Shown: positions 47,612 to 55,491 of the stretch, one piece after another
Layout: each line of letters begins with the position of its first letter
Position numbering within the stretch: the stretch's first letter is position 1
Assembly (NCBI RefSeq): GCF_900176345.1
Contig: NZ_FWXU01000029.1
Span: forward strand, 1 to 64,000
DNA length: 64,000 bases
Direction of reading: 5' to 3'
Source of the DNA: Rhizobium sp. RU36D
GTDB taxonomy: Bacteria > Pseudomonadota > Alphaproteobacteria > Rhizobiales > Rhizobiaceae
Translations under genes and position numbers: made by a program
Notes under the pieces: generated by a model
The model's database searches: none
The model's input: only the letters and a program-made list of their open reading frames with translations
Told to the model about the DNA's origin: nothing

Positions 47612-50164
47612 ATGTATGCGAACCATCTGCTCGAAGGAGCAGTCTATTCCTACCCGGTGCCAGTGAGGCACGAGTACGCAAAGCCGATGACAGTTCATCA
47701 GGCCAAGGCGCTGCTCAACAAAACCATCAGAGAATGGCTCGACAAGGTTCATAAGTGGATCGCCCGAGGCAAAGAGGGACACATCCCCCGACTCGTACTG
47801 AAGGCTGGCGCTGGAACCGGGAAGACGGTTGCCATGCTTGCCGCTTCAGCGAAGCTGCTGAAGAAGTACCCAGATCTCCGGATCCTGTTCTCCGCGCCGT
47901 CGGTGGAGCTGTGCGAAGAAGTAGAGAAGAAGGCTATCGAGGAGTTCGGGATCGCGAATGCGCGTGTCGCTCGCGGTCGTTCCCAGCCCCGGCCGGATGA
48001 CAAGTCGCAGAAGATGTGCGCGTTCTCCGACTGGGCCGAGAGCCTTGCCGCGCTGCAGATGAGCGTCAGCAAATCACTCTGCTCGAATACGAAGGAAGAC
48101 GGCACGGAAGTCCGCTGCAAATTCTTCGACACCTGCCCTTACATGAAGCAGATCCGGGAGATGAAGCAGCCCGGTCTCATCATCGCCAGCCACCAGTATC
48201 TGTCCGTCGAACTGGACGCCCTCAAGGGCATCGATCTCGTCATCATCGACGAGAGCTTCCACCAGACCATGACATTCGAGAAACTGGTTCCGATCGAGCG
48301 CTTCAGGAAGCTGCGCGCCCTCGGAGACAGCTACAAGGGCAAGAAGGGCGAAAGCCACGCCGATTTCGAACTGCGCCGTGAGATGGATCAATACGAGCTC
48401 GACAACGGGATCGATACGGTCATGAGGATCCTGACCAGGTGCGAGGTCGAGAAGCGTCAATGGACAATTGAAGAGTTCCTCAACGAGGGCATCACGTCCG
48501 ATTTCTGCGGCTTCATGAAGAAGCTCGAATACAGCCGCATCGAGAAGTTGGCAGTCTTCCCCGACATGGACGACGACATCAAGGCCGAGCGGATTCAGAA
48601 GGCCAAGGCTCAGGAGGCCTATGGCTTTGCCCGGTTCTGGTCAATCCTGCAGGTCCAGCTCTCGCCCGAAGTCGTGGCAGAGCGCGAAGGCCTGATCATG
48701 GGTCTCCGGCTGCTGTTCAATCACATGACCAAGGGCGACGAGATCCGCGACTACATCAGCCTGCGCTGGTCCAAGGATCCTCGCTTCATAGACGTGGCGA
48801 CCGTCATCATCGACGCGGATGCCGATCAGCTCATCATCGAACGCTTCTATCCAGGCGCCGACTTCGTTGAGATTGAAGCCGAGTGGCGGGACGACATCGA
48901 GCCAGTGCAGTGCCCCAACTGGGTCGGTTCGGCAGCTTCCATGAAGACGACACGCCGCCAGGACGATGCCTACAACACCGCCCTCGAGATGGCCGACCGC
49001 CTGTCGCATCTCGTCAAGGGAGATCCCAAGAAGAGGCCGCTCCTTGTCTCCCACAAGTCCGTCATCGATGGCTACCGCGAGGACTTCGAGAACGATCAGA
49101 AGGATCTCCCCGAACACGAACGCCAGAGCTTCGACAGCCAGCCGATGGATATGGCTTGGTTCGGAAACCTCCGCGGCAAGGACTGCTGGAACAAGGCTGT
49201 CGGCATCGTCGTCGTCGGACGCATCGAGCCGACCGTGGATGCCGTTGAAGCGATCGTCGAAGGCATCTGGTTCGCCACGCCGAAGCCGCCGCGCTTCATC
49301 AAGGGCGACAACCGCGTGTTCCCAACCAGGGCGACCATCGTCTCCGACAAGCTGGGCAACGAACGCACGATCGATGTCTCGTATCATCCAGACGACCGCT
49401 GCCACCGCGTCCTGAAGCAGATCCGGGAAGCCGAGGTCATGCAGGCCATCGCTCGAATCCGGCCGATCCACCGCGATACGCCGTGCGAGGTCATCATCTT
49501 GACGAAGATACCGCTGCCAATCCAGCCAGCCCGGTTCTGGGGTGTGGAGAGCATCGTGCCGGACAGGTTCACGATGGTCCGCATGAACGGCTGGATCCCT
49601 GAGAACGCTCAGGACATGGCAGACGCTTATCCGAGCCTGTTCCCGACCGCGAACGCGGTGACGCTGGCTGCCTTCCAGCGCGACGAGCGCGCCTTCCCGG
49701 CGTTCGAGGGCCGCGCGCTTCCGGCGCTGGCCAAGGCCGCGGGGAAAAGTCTTTCACAACCCATTTATGACTATATGGGAAATGAAAGAGTTTGGGTGAG
49801 GGTCACCTACAGCCGTAAGCTCAATACGAGGAGTAGAACGAGAAGTGGCTGGTTGCTGGTGGGTCGTACTGCCAAATCGGACGAAATCATCGCTGAAGTG
49901 TCGAAGATCTACCCTGATGCCGCCAATTTCTCTGTTGCCATGCTCGCCCCAGCCGCGCCGGAGGTGGTCGAGGCGGCCAATGACAACACCCCTGCCCTCC
50001 GTCCTTCTACTCCTATCGTCAGAAATGGTCGGGATGCCCTCAATGGTGTCCTGATCATGTCCCCGGCGACGCTGGCGCTGGCGCAGTCCATGGCCGAAGA
50101 GCAGCCTTGGCAGTGCATTGTTCCGGACAAGGGCCGACGCATGCAGTTTCGACTTGCCGCATAA
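47612..50164 (+). CDS. DEAD/DEAH-type superfamily 2 helicase with Cys cluster
   Basis: 850 residues. Walker A KAGAGTGKTVAMLAA near residue 67, motif Ia FSAPSVELCEEVEKK, and DEAH-like VIIDESFHQT near 213. Between them lie Cys residues (KMCAFSDW, SLCSNTKED, VRCKFFDTCPYMKQ) in the place where XPD/DinG helicases hold an iron-sulphur cluster. The C-terminal part has QAIARIRPIHRDTPCEVIILT, resembling motif VI. The C-terminal 130 residues are unique. Likely a DNA helicase used in plasmid replication or processing of transferred DNA; ends RLAA. Confidence 0.75.
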   Translation: MYANHLLEGAVYSYPVPVRHEYAKPMTVHQAKALLNKTIREWLDKVHKWIARGKEGHIPRLVLKAGAGTGKTVAMLAASAKLLKKYPDLRILFSAPSVELCEEVEKKAIEEFGIANARVARGRSQPRPDDKSQKMCAFSDWAESLAALQMSVSKSLCSNTKEDGTEVRCKFFDTCPYMKQIREMKQPGLIIASHQYLSVELDALKGIDLVIIDESFHQTMTFEKLVPIERFRKLRALGDSYKGKKGESHADFELRREMDQYELDNGIDTVMRILTRCEVEKRQWTIEEFLNEGITSDFCGFMKKLEYSRIEKLAVFPDMDDDIKAERIQKAKAQEAYGFARFWSILQVQLSPEVVAEREGLIMGLRLLFNHMTKGDEIRDYISLRWSKDPRFIDVATVIIDADADQLIIERFYPGADFVEIEAEWRDDIEPVQCPNWVGSAASMKTTRRQDDAYNTALEMADRLSHLVKGDPKKRPLLVSHKSVIDGYREDFENDQKDLPEHERQSFDSQPMDMAWFGNLRGKDCWNKAVGIVVVGRIEPTVDAVEAIVEGIWFATPKPPRFIKGDNRVFPTRATIVSDKLGNERTIDVSYHPDDRCHRVLKQIREAEVMQAIARIRPIHRDTPCEVIILTKIPLPIQPARFWGVESIVPDRFTMVRMNGWIPENAQDMADAYPSLFPTANAVTLAAFQRDERAFPAFEGRALPALAKAAGKSLSQPIYDYMGNERVWVRVTYSRKLNTRSRTRSGWLLVGRTAKSDEIIAEVSKIYPDAANFSVAMLAPAAPEVVEAANDNTPALRPSTPIVRNGRDALNGVLIMSPATLALAQSMAEEQPWQCIVPDKGRRMQFRLAA

Positions 50165-50239
50165 CACCTGATATTGCAGGTGACATTAATTCGACTTTCT
50201 AACCGTCTGAAAATTATCGTTTTTAGGGCGATTTTTCGC

Positions 50240-50296
50240 TTGTTCCACGCTGCGCCGACGGCGATTCTTGTCATCAGAGGGAGAAGAATACTCCCT
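50240..50296 (+). promoter_or_regulatory. Repeated promoter-leader module, copy J
   Basis: TTGTTC (50240-50245)-N17 with TGCGCCGAC-GATTCT, leader stem AGGGAG / CTCCCT (50278-50296). The TTGTTGACC box is replaced by AGGTGACATT (about 50178). Drives 50323-51324. Confidence 0.7.
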
Positions 50297-50322
50297 ACCC
50301 GACGACAGAGGAGGAACAAGTC

Positions 50323-51324
50323 ATGGGAAGATTGCTGAGTGCGCTGAGGGCCGGAGTTGCAAATTTCGGAGCGAAGATGGGGTCGATGCTGCAGGGTATC
50401 CCCGGCATGGGCAAATTGATGGACGGTTGGAACGGGTTCTACGGTGGCATCCTGGACGGCTGGGAGTGGACGATGCAGCAGGCTGACGCGGCGTGGGACT
50501 ATACCCGCGATGCAGCTATCCATGTTGCGCAGGATGTCGACAAGGCGGTTGGATACACGGCGCAGGCCGCTATCCACATCGGTCAGGATTTCGCGCTGGC
50601 CGGGCGTGATATGGGCAGGATGGCTATGAACAACCCTGTGTCCCTGATGGCCCGAAACCTCTATCAGCACATGGTGGGAGACCATCGTCGTTCGATCCAA
50701 CCCAACGACGTGACGAAGAAGGATGCGAAAAGCGCGGTTGATGCCGCGAAGAGCGCTAACCCGGCTGAGCTGGCGAAGCTGAAGGCAGCTTACATCAAGA
50801 ACGATCCAGAGCAGATCGAGCGGTATGTCGGCGCTGAGAACAAGGCGCAGAAGGAGGCGGCCTTCCAGGCGATGTCTCCCAAGGCGCAGGCATGGGTCGA
50901 GAACCTTCAGCCGACGGATCTCTGGTCCCTGAAGGGTAAGTCGGCCATCGAGATCGCGGCGCACATGGCTGGAGACAAGGCAATCGTCGGAGTGGAGAAG
51001 GTGACGGATTACTATCACCTCGCCAAGACATCCGAGGCAGCTCCCGTGCCGAAGCCGGAAGCTCCGAAGGACAAGACGGTTTCCGAGCGTCGTGCCGAAC
51101 GCACAGCCGCCAAACTGGCGAAGCGCCCTGGTGCAGCAAACGTTGTCACTCCTGATGTCGCAGGTACTGTCCCCGGACAGTCTCCGGAGGTGGCATCGAC
51201 TGCCCAGCAGGAGGTCATGAACTTCTTCGGGCCGAGGGTGGCCAAGCCGGAAGAGGTCAGCGAATACTCGCAGTCGCAGCTTCCGGCGTACAGGCCCCCG
51301 GTCCCGATGCAGCGGAAGGCATAA
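50323..51324 (+). CDS. Hypothetical amphipathic protein
   Basis: 333 residues, AGAGGAGGAACAAGTC before the ATG. The N-terminal 120 residues are Gly/Ala/aromatic-rich and amphipathic (GMGKLMDGWNGFYGGILDGW, TAQAAIHIGQDFALAGRDMG), possibly membrane-interacting. Basic helical middle, Pro-rich C-terminus ending VPMQRKA. No family. Last member of the modular array; followed by a terminator. Confidence 0.72.
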   Translation: MGRLLSALRAGVANFGAKMGSMLQGIPGMGKLMDGWNGFYGGILDGWEWTMQQADAAWDYTRDAAIHVAQDVDKAVGYTAQAAIHIGQDFALAGRDMGRMAMNNPVSLMARNLYQHMVGDHRRSIQPNDVTKKDAKSAVDAAKSANPAELAKLKAAYIKNDPEQIERYVGAENKAQKEAAFQAMSPKAQAWVENLQPTDLWSLKGKSAIEIAAHMAGDKAIVGVEKVTDYYHLAKTSEAAPVPKPEAPKDKTVSERRAERTAAKLAKRPGAANVVTPDVAGTVPGQSPEVASTAQQEVMNFFGPRVAKPEEVSEYSQSQLPAYRPPVPMQRKA

Positions 51325-51362
51325 GGTAGCCATTTGTCGATTCAGCGACATTGAGTTAGATG

Positions 51363-51383
51363 AGGGCGGGAAACCGCCCTTTT
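51363..51383 (+). terminator. Rho-independent terminator
   Basis: GGGCGG / CCGCCC stem with GAAA-type loop and TTTT. AGGTAGCCATTTG just upstream (51326) is half of the GTAGCCAWTGGCTAC palindrome. Confidence 0.85.
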
Positions 51384-51402
51384 CTGCGTCATGAGGACTG
51401 CG

Positions 51403-51750
51403 ATGGCTAAAACAATGGATCCCGCCTTCTTCGTGGCGTGGCGCAAGCGCATGGGGCTGACGCAGGCCCAGTTTGCGGCCAAGTCAGGCGATCACCTGGT
51501 GACGGTGAAGAGGTGGGAAACCGGAGCCCGGAAGTTGCCGCCGCATATCGGCTGGATCATGGCAGCGATAGAACATGGCCTCGAGCCTGTCGGGAAAGAG
51601 GCCATGATCGAGTTTGCAGGGAATCCTCGAGAATATATCGGCGGAGAGCGCAGAGATTTGAAGGAGAACCCGGATCCAGACGGTCCGGATGGCGGCTGGG
51701 TCTATCCGCGTGATGTCGGCCCGAAGCCAGACGACACCACGGAAGACTGA
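51403..51750 (+). CDS. XRE-type HTH regulator
   Basis: 115 residues from ATG 51403 (GAGGA upstream). Residues about 10-45 form a helix-turn-helix: WRKRMGLTQAQFAAKSGDHL and VTVKRWETGARKLP. The acidic C-terminus is disordered. Similar to short plasmid regulators. The half-palindrome GTAGCCATT 75 bases upstream makes it a candidate binder of the GTAGCCAWTGGCTAC operators, unproven. Converges with the next gene. Confidence 0.75.
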   Translation: MAKTMDPAFFVAWRKRMGLTQAQFAAKSGDHLVTVKRWETGARKLPPHIGWIMAAIEHGLEPVGKEAMIEFAGNPREYIGGERRDLKENPDPDGPDGGWVYPRDVGPKPDDTTED

Positions 51751-52137
51751 TCAGCCAGCCTTCGGGATCGAGATCCGGACGGCCGAGCTGCCACCTTCAG
51801 CGTCATCCAGGGCGGCCTCAAGCTGGGCAACCTTGGCTTCCTCGTTGGCAAGGAGTGCCTTCAGGGTATCGATCCGGTGTTCGAGGCCTGCGATCTGGAC
51901 GAGATGGCTCTCTTCCCGGTTATGGGCCATCAGGGCTTCGCTCATCATTTCCTTCAGGGCTTCGCCAAGATGGTGCGCGGTGTCAACAATGCCCTGCACT
52001 TCCCGCTGAGAGTAGCGGCCGTCGTGCTGGGGCATCTCCATCAGCTTGTCCATGGCACCCTGAAAGATGGATGCGACACCGACGCTAAGGGCAGCGAGCT
52101 GGAGGGCAGTGCTGAATGCTGGATCTTTCATGGACAT
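51751..52137 (-). CDS. Small coiled-coil protein
   Basis: 128 residues, GGAGTAGAAAGGGAAGCAGCC before the ATG (minus strand). Hydrophobic N-terminal stretch (ALQLAALSVGVASIFQGAM), then a long coiled coil (about 70-115). It is 72 bases downstream of the TraM-like gene, so may belong to the same minus operon. Function unknown. Confidence 0.68.
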   Translation of the reverse strand: MSMKDPAFSTALQLAALSVGVASIFQGAMDKLMEMPQHDGRYSQREVQGIVDTAHHLGEALKEMMSEALMAHNREESHLVQIAGLEHRIDTLKALLANEEAKVAQLEAALDDAEGGSSAVRISIPKAG

Positions 52138-52209
52138 GGCTGCTTCCCTTTCTACTCCAAACTCGGGGCGGCCCGGAGGGCCGACTTTTTCAGATATTAC
52201 GCAACGGCC

Positions 52210-53082
52210 TCAGGTCGTCTTCAGTCTCCGGCGCGTCCACATTGTCAACAATGTCGCAGCAACCCCGAGACCGAACGAACCTATTGTGCCGAGCTTCACT
52301 TCAATTTCCCTGAAGATGCCAACCAGACCGTCGAGACCGTTGTCCGACTGAAGGGCGGGTGTCAGGGCGATGTCCGGACGGCACTTCTGCTGGCCGTTGG
52401 CCGTGAACTGCTGGCCGGGGGCGCAGGAGGCTGCCTGCAGCTTGCGGGCATCGTTGTATTTCATCCATTCGAGCCAGACAGACAGATCAGGTCGCTTCTC
52501 CATCTGTTCGAGGCGAGCGTTCATGGCGGTTGCCTGATCCCATGTGACGCTGCGCGTGACCGCGACCAGTCCTATGGACAATGCCAGGACACCGATGAGG
52601 ATCATACCGTATTCACGGCGATCCTTCCGGCGTTCGGATAAGTATTCTAGGCGATCCCGGTCGTTGTTGGTCTTGATGACCGTTTTCTCGATGATGAGAT
52701 CGGTACGCTTCTGAACATGGGTATCGACAGCGCTGGAGATGACATCAGGCAGGTTGTCGACCTTCTCCCGGATGGCGTTCCCAATCTCGGTCGATACCGA
52801 GGAGAGCAGAGTGTTCGTCCGCTCTTCGATGTCGGCTGAGATCCGTGAAGCAGTCGCATCCATCTTCTCGGCAGTCTCAGCAAGATAGGCTTCCACCTTC
52901 TCCAAGGTCGCCTGCATCGTGCCTTCGGTTTTGACATAGGTGCAGATGCGAACAATATCGCTGTCCGTCTGCGAGATCTTCAACCTTCCAGCAAGAGCGA
53001 GGATATGCTGCTGCTGAGAGGGGGTCAGCCCCATGTCGATGACGGCAATGCCGAAGGGGGTAAGAGTGGGTGCGGTGTCCAT
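52210..53082 (-). CDS. TraM-like coiled-coil membrane protein
   Basis: 290 residues from ATG 53082 (AGGAGG eight bases upstream). N-terminal soluble domain with LTPSQQQHILALAGRLKISQ, a coiled-coil region (80-160), TM segment YGMILIGVLALSIGLVAV and a C-terminal hydrophobic stretch. Position after a TraL/ParA-like gene mirrors the traK-traL-traM order of IncP plasmids; TraM there is a small membrane protein. Homology cannot be shown from sequence alone. Confidence 0.6.
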   Translation of the reverse strand: MDTAPTLTPFGIAVIDMGLTPSQQQHILALAGRLKISQTDSDIVRICTYVKTEGTMQATLEKVEAYLAETAEKMDATASRISADIEERTNTLLSSVSTEIGNAIREKVDNLPDVISSAVDTHVQKRTDLIIEKTVIKTNNDRDRLEYLSERRKDRREYGMILIGVLALSIGLVAVTRSVTWDQATAMNARLEQMEKRPDLSVWLEWMKYNDARKLQAASCAPGQQFTANGQQKCRPDIALTPALQSDNGLDGLVGIFREIEVKLGTIGSFGLGVAATLLTMWTRRRLKTT

Positions 53083-53105
53083 CGGCATTGCCTCCTTTCT
53101 GTTTC

Positions 53106-53972
53106 TTAGATGCCGTAGATTTCGAGGAACTTCTTGTTGCCGAGGAGTTCCTTCCACATTTCGCGCAGCCAACGGCTAACCTGTCCGCGCTGGGTGACAG
53201 TCAGACGCGCATCCTGCGAAGCCGCGGTGAAGGTGAGGTTATAGCGCTTCATGCGAAGTGCAGCGCCGATAGCGAGCTTCGGCATGACGATCTCAATGCC
53301 GCCATTCTCGAGGAACTCGGCCCGAGCATTGCCGCCGACCTTCTCGCCAGTCTCGAGGTCCGTGTAACCGAACCACATCTCGAAGTCGGACTTCTCGTCG
53401 GCATCGCGCATGTTCAGGATGGCGATGTGCTGGATCGGGAGGCCTTCAGTCGCGTCCAGGTAACGACGAACTGATTCAACGCTCTCGTCTTCCGGCGTGA
53501 TGATATGTTCGATGATTGGCTTGCGGCCTTCCTTGAGGATCGCCTCGTAGAGGCCCTGCAGGCTGTTAGAGCCGCCGTCCATGATGTCGGAGAGCGCGTC
53601 GAAACCACCACCGGGGGTGTCGATCTGGATATGCTTGTATTCCAGAGCCGAACTATCCGCGAATGCTTCACGTCCACGGTTCTTGTGGATGTTGTAGGAG
53701 CGCACGCCCTTGAGCGGATCCTGATCCTCGGTCGGCTTCAGTTCGCCATGCTCATCGCGCTCGCCCAGGATGCGAGCAACGGAGCCAGTACCGCCGTCCA
53801 TGTCATAGGCAGCGATCGGAACATCGCGCTCGCGGAGGAACTCGATCTTGGCACGCTCCCAGAAGGACTTGCCAACGCCACCCTTCTGGGAGGCGGAGGT
53901 GGCATGAGTTTTCAGAAGTGCCTCCGGCGAGGTCGAGGTAGTCAGTTCGGTCTTCTTGGTGGCAGTCGCCAT
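53106..53972 (-). CDS. ParA/TraL-like deviant Walker ATPase
   Basis: 288 residues from ATG 53972 (ACAGGAGAGAAAATC). Deviant Walker A SQKGGVGKSFWERAKIEFLR; AYDMDGGTGSVARIL (motif A') and HIQIDTPGGGFDALSD (Walker B region). It lacks a fused HTH. Resembles TraL (IncP) and StbB (IncW)-type ATPases coded beside oriT and acting in transfer or plasmid positioning. Flanked by the TraK-like and TraM-like genes in one operon. Confidence 0.82.
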   Translation of the reverse strand: MATATKKTELTTSTSPEALLKTHATSASQKGGVGKSFWERAKIEFLRERDVPIAAYDMDGGTGSVARILGERDEHGELKPTEDQDPLKGVRSYNIHKNRGREAFADSSALEYKHIQIDTPGGGFDALSDIMDGGSNSLQGLYEAILKEGRKPIIEHIITPEDESVESVRRYLDATEGLPIQHIAILNMRDADEKSDFEMWFGYTDLETGEKVGGNARAEFLENGGIEIVMPKLAIGAALRMKRYNLTFTAASQDARLTVTQRGQVSRWLREMWKELLGNKKFLEIYGI

Positions 53973-54000
53973 GATTTTCTCTCCTGTTTCGTTCTGTCTG

Positions 54001-54567
54001 TTAGAGCCGCTTGCGGTTGATGTAGGCCGGGTTGACCGGGGCTTCTGTCGTGCCGACTTCGGCGGCTGGTTTTCTTTCAACCTTGGCATCGGTTGACCCG
54101 GGCTGGCTTGCGCTTCCTGCGGAAGCTGCTGGCGCTGCGCCCTCTCCTCCTGATGCCGGGGTTGGATTTCCTCTAGGTTCCGAACTTGGCTTTGAGCTTG
54201 TCTTCGGGCTTGCTTCCGAGCTTGCCTTCTGGCTTCGCTTCGTTGCAACCTTCGACTTGCGTCCCTTCTTGCCATCGCTCTCTTCGCCTCTCAGGATCCG
54301 CGCCTCCTTAATGAGGCTACCAAGATTGTTGGCATTCTGCTGCGACCAGATACCACCTTTCGCCTGAAAAACAGCAGCGATGTCAGCTAGGGTCATACCA
54401 TGGATTTCTTGCATTTCCTTGATGGCGTTCCAGACCTCATCTGATGCGATGATTTCCGTCTTTGTCGGCGGCTTAGTTTTCGCCTTCTCTTCAAGCACGG
54501 TCTGCGCCAGCGATTTAAGCTCCGCAGCAAACTTGCCCGTGTCTATGATGTCGTCTTTGGTTGTCAT
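54001..54567 (-). CDS. TraK/StbA-like DNA-binding accessory protein
   Basis: 188 residues from ATG 54567 (AAGGACAGAAGCCG); GTG 54588 is an alternative. Residues 35-95 (DEVWNAIKEMQEIHGMTLAD, IAAVFQAKG, NANNLGSLIKEARI) look like a helical DNA-binding domain. The rest is a Lys/Ser/Pro/Ala-rich disordered tail ending in INRKRL. Adjacent to the repeat-rich region 54568-55026 and divergent from the relaxase genes, as expected for an oriT- or centromere-binding protein. Inference from context. Confidence 0.65.
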   Translation of the reverse strand: MTTKDDIIDTGKFAAELKSLAQTVLEEKAKTKPPTKTEIIASDEVWNAIKEMQEIHGMTLADIAAVFQAKGGIWSQQNANNLGSLIKEARILRGEESDGKKGRKSKVATKRSQKASSEASPKTSSKPSSEPRGNPTPASGGEGAAPAASAGSASQPGSTDAKVERKPAAEVGTTEAPVNPAYINRKRL

Positions 54568-55026
54568 CGGCTTCTGTCCTTGGGTCACTCCTTCGTATGA
54601 GAATAGGAATGTGTCTTGGCGACGCTATTGTCAAGCGTCACGGTAAGCATGAGGCCTAGCGTCTACGATGTCAACTAGGTATCTAGCTACGATATCAGCT
54701 AGGATCGCAGGACGGCAGAAAATGAGTTGATCGGCTCCGCCTCCCGGATTGAACGGCTTCGCAACTGTCAGGCGGTTGGCACCGAAAGAATGATGGAATT
54801 GAGGTCAGATAGCATCTACGATTTCATCTAGGATTGCATAATGTCAGTTACCTTGTTTTTTATCAGCGCAACGGCCTCTTTACACTTGCGTTAAGGGTTG
54901 GCAGGCTAAAAAGGTAACTTCTCTCACACGAGACGCAACTGCGTTGCTGCTCGTGTCGGAGTTAAAACCTCCGAAAGTCCCGTTTCACCGGGGATTTTGG
55001 ACGGAGCCAAAATAGGAAAACGCCCG
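54568..55026. other. Intergenic region with candidate oriT and divergent promoters
   Basis: 459 bases without a gene. Contents: inverted repeat GACGCT / AGCGTC (about 54631), the three direct repeats, TTGCGTTAAG at 54886-54895 (as in modules E and H), a 14-bp imperfect inverted repeat 54926-54956 (ACACGAGACGCAAC arm, TGC loop) and a 7-bp perfect one 54994-55013 (ATTTTGG / CCAAAAT). Best candidate for oriT and relaxosome binding; no nic site is recognised by similarity. Confidence 0.55.
54662..54832. repeat. Three 18-bp direct repeats (candidate oriT/centromere binding sites)
   Basis: TCTACGATGTCAACTAGG (54662), GCTACGATATCAGCTAGG (54686) and TCTACGATTTCATCTAGG (54815). Consensus KCTACGATNTCANCTAGG; the last two are followed by AT(C/T)GCA. 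Located between the TraK/StbA-like and relaxase operons. Confidence 0.75.
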
Positions 55027-55491
55027 ATGACGGACGAAAAGAAGAACAAGGGGGGCAGACCCCGCAAGGAAGCAGATCCGTTGGCGGCTGAGTTCCGCTT
55101 TAATGCGTCGGTAGCAGACATTGAGTTTGTTGATGCCGCTGCCAAGCGTTTGGGGATTACTAGGGGTGCTCTGATCAGGAAAGCTGTGGAGGCCTACGTC
55201 GATCCCCTCGCCCGCCTTCAGCAGGCCGCGAATGCCACTGATCAGATGCGTGCCGACATGCGCGAGATGCGTGGTCTGTTCGGCAAGATCCATGATCTCA
55301 TCAAGAGGGTCGCAGACTTCATCACCGACCTCTATGCGGCCGAGAATGCCGCCGACATGGAGACAGCCGCCGAATCAGCGAAGCGAGATCTGGCCGTCAT
55401 GGATGACGATATCGAGCATCCCGATGAAGCCCCTTCCCCTTCTATTCCGAAGGCTGTCGAAGGTGATGATGCAATGGGTTGGGAACGCTAA
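55027..55491 (+). CDS. Relaxosome accessory protein, MobC/TraJ-like
   Basis: 154 residues from ATG 55027; a TTG at 54997 is upstream but lacks support. KKNKGGRPRKEADPLAAEFR, then FNASVADIEFVDAAAKRLGI and TRGALIRKAVEAYV fit the ribbon-helix-helix-like MobC pattern. The C-terminal half is helical (coiled coil). The stop overlaps the relaxase start by one base (TAATG), so they are translated together. Probably binds oriT and recruits the relaxase. Confidence 0.75.
   Translation: MTDEKKNKGGRPRKEADPLAAEFRFNASVADIEFVDAAAKRLGITRGALIRKAVEAYVDPLARLQQAANATDQMRADMREMRGLFGKIHDLIKRVADFITDLYAAENAADMETAAESAKRDLAVMDDDIEHPDEAPSPSIPKAVEGDDAMGWER

Noticed and set aside
28687..50296. CRISPR array
   Set aside because: Repeats are over 1 kb apart and separated by genes, not 30-40 bp spacers.
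53106..53972. Plasmid-partition ParA with ParB partner
   Set aside because: No ParB-type gene adjacent; gene order and neighbours fit TraL/StbB-type proteins beside oriT.
54662..54832. Replication iterons
   Set aside because: Only three copies, irregular spacing and no replication initiator gene nearby; oriT or partition sites fit better.
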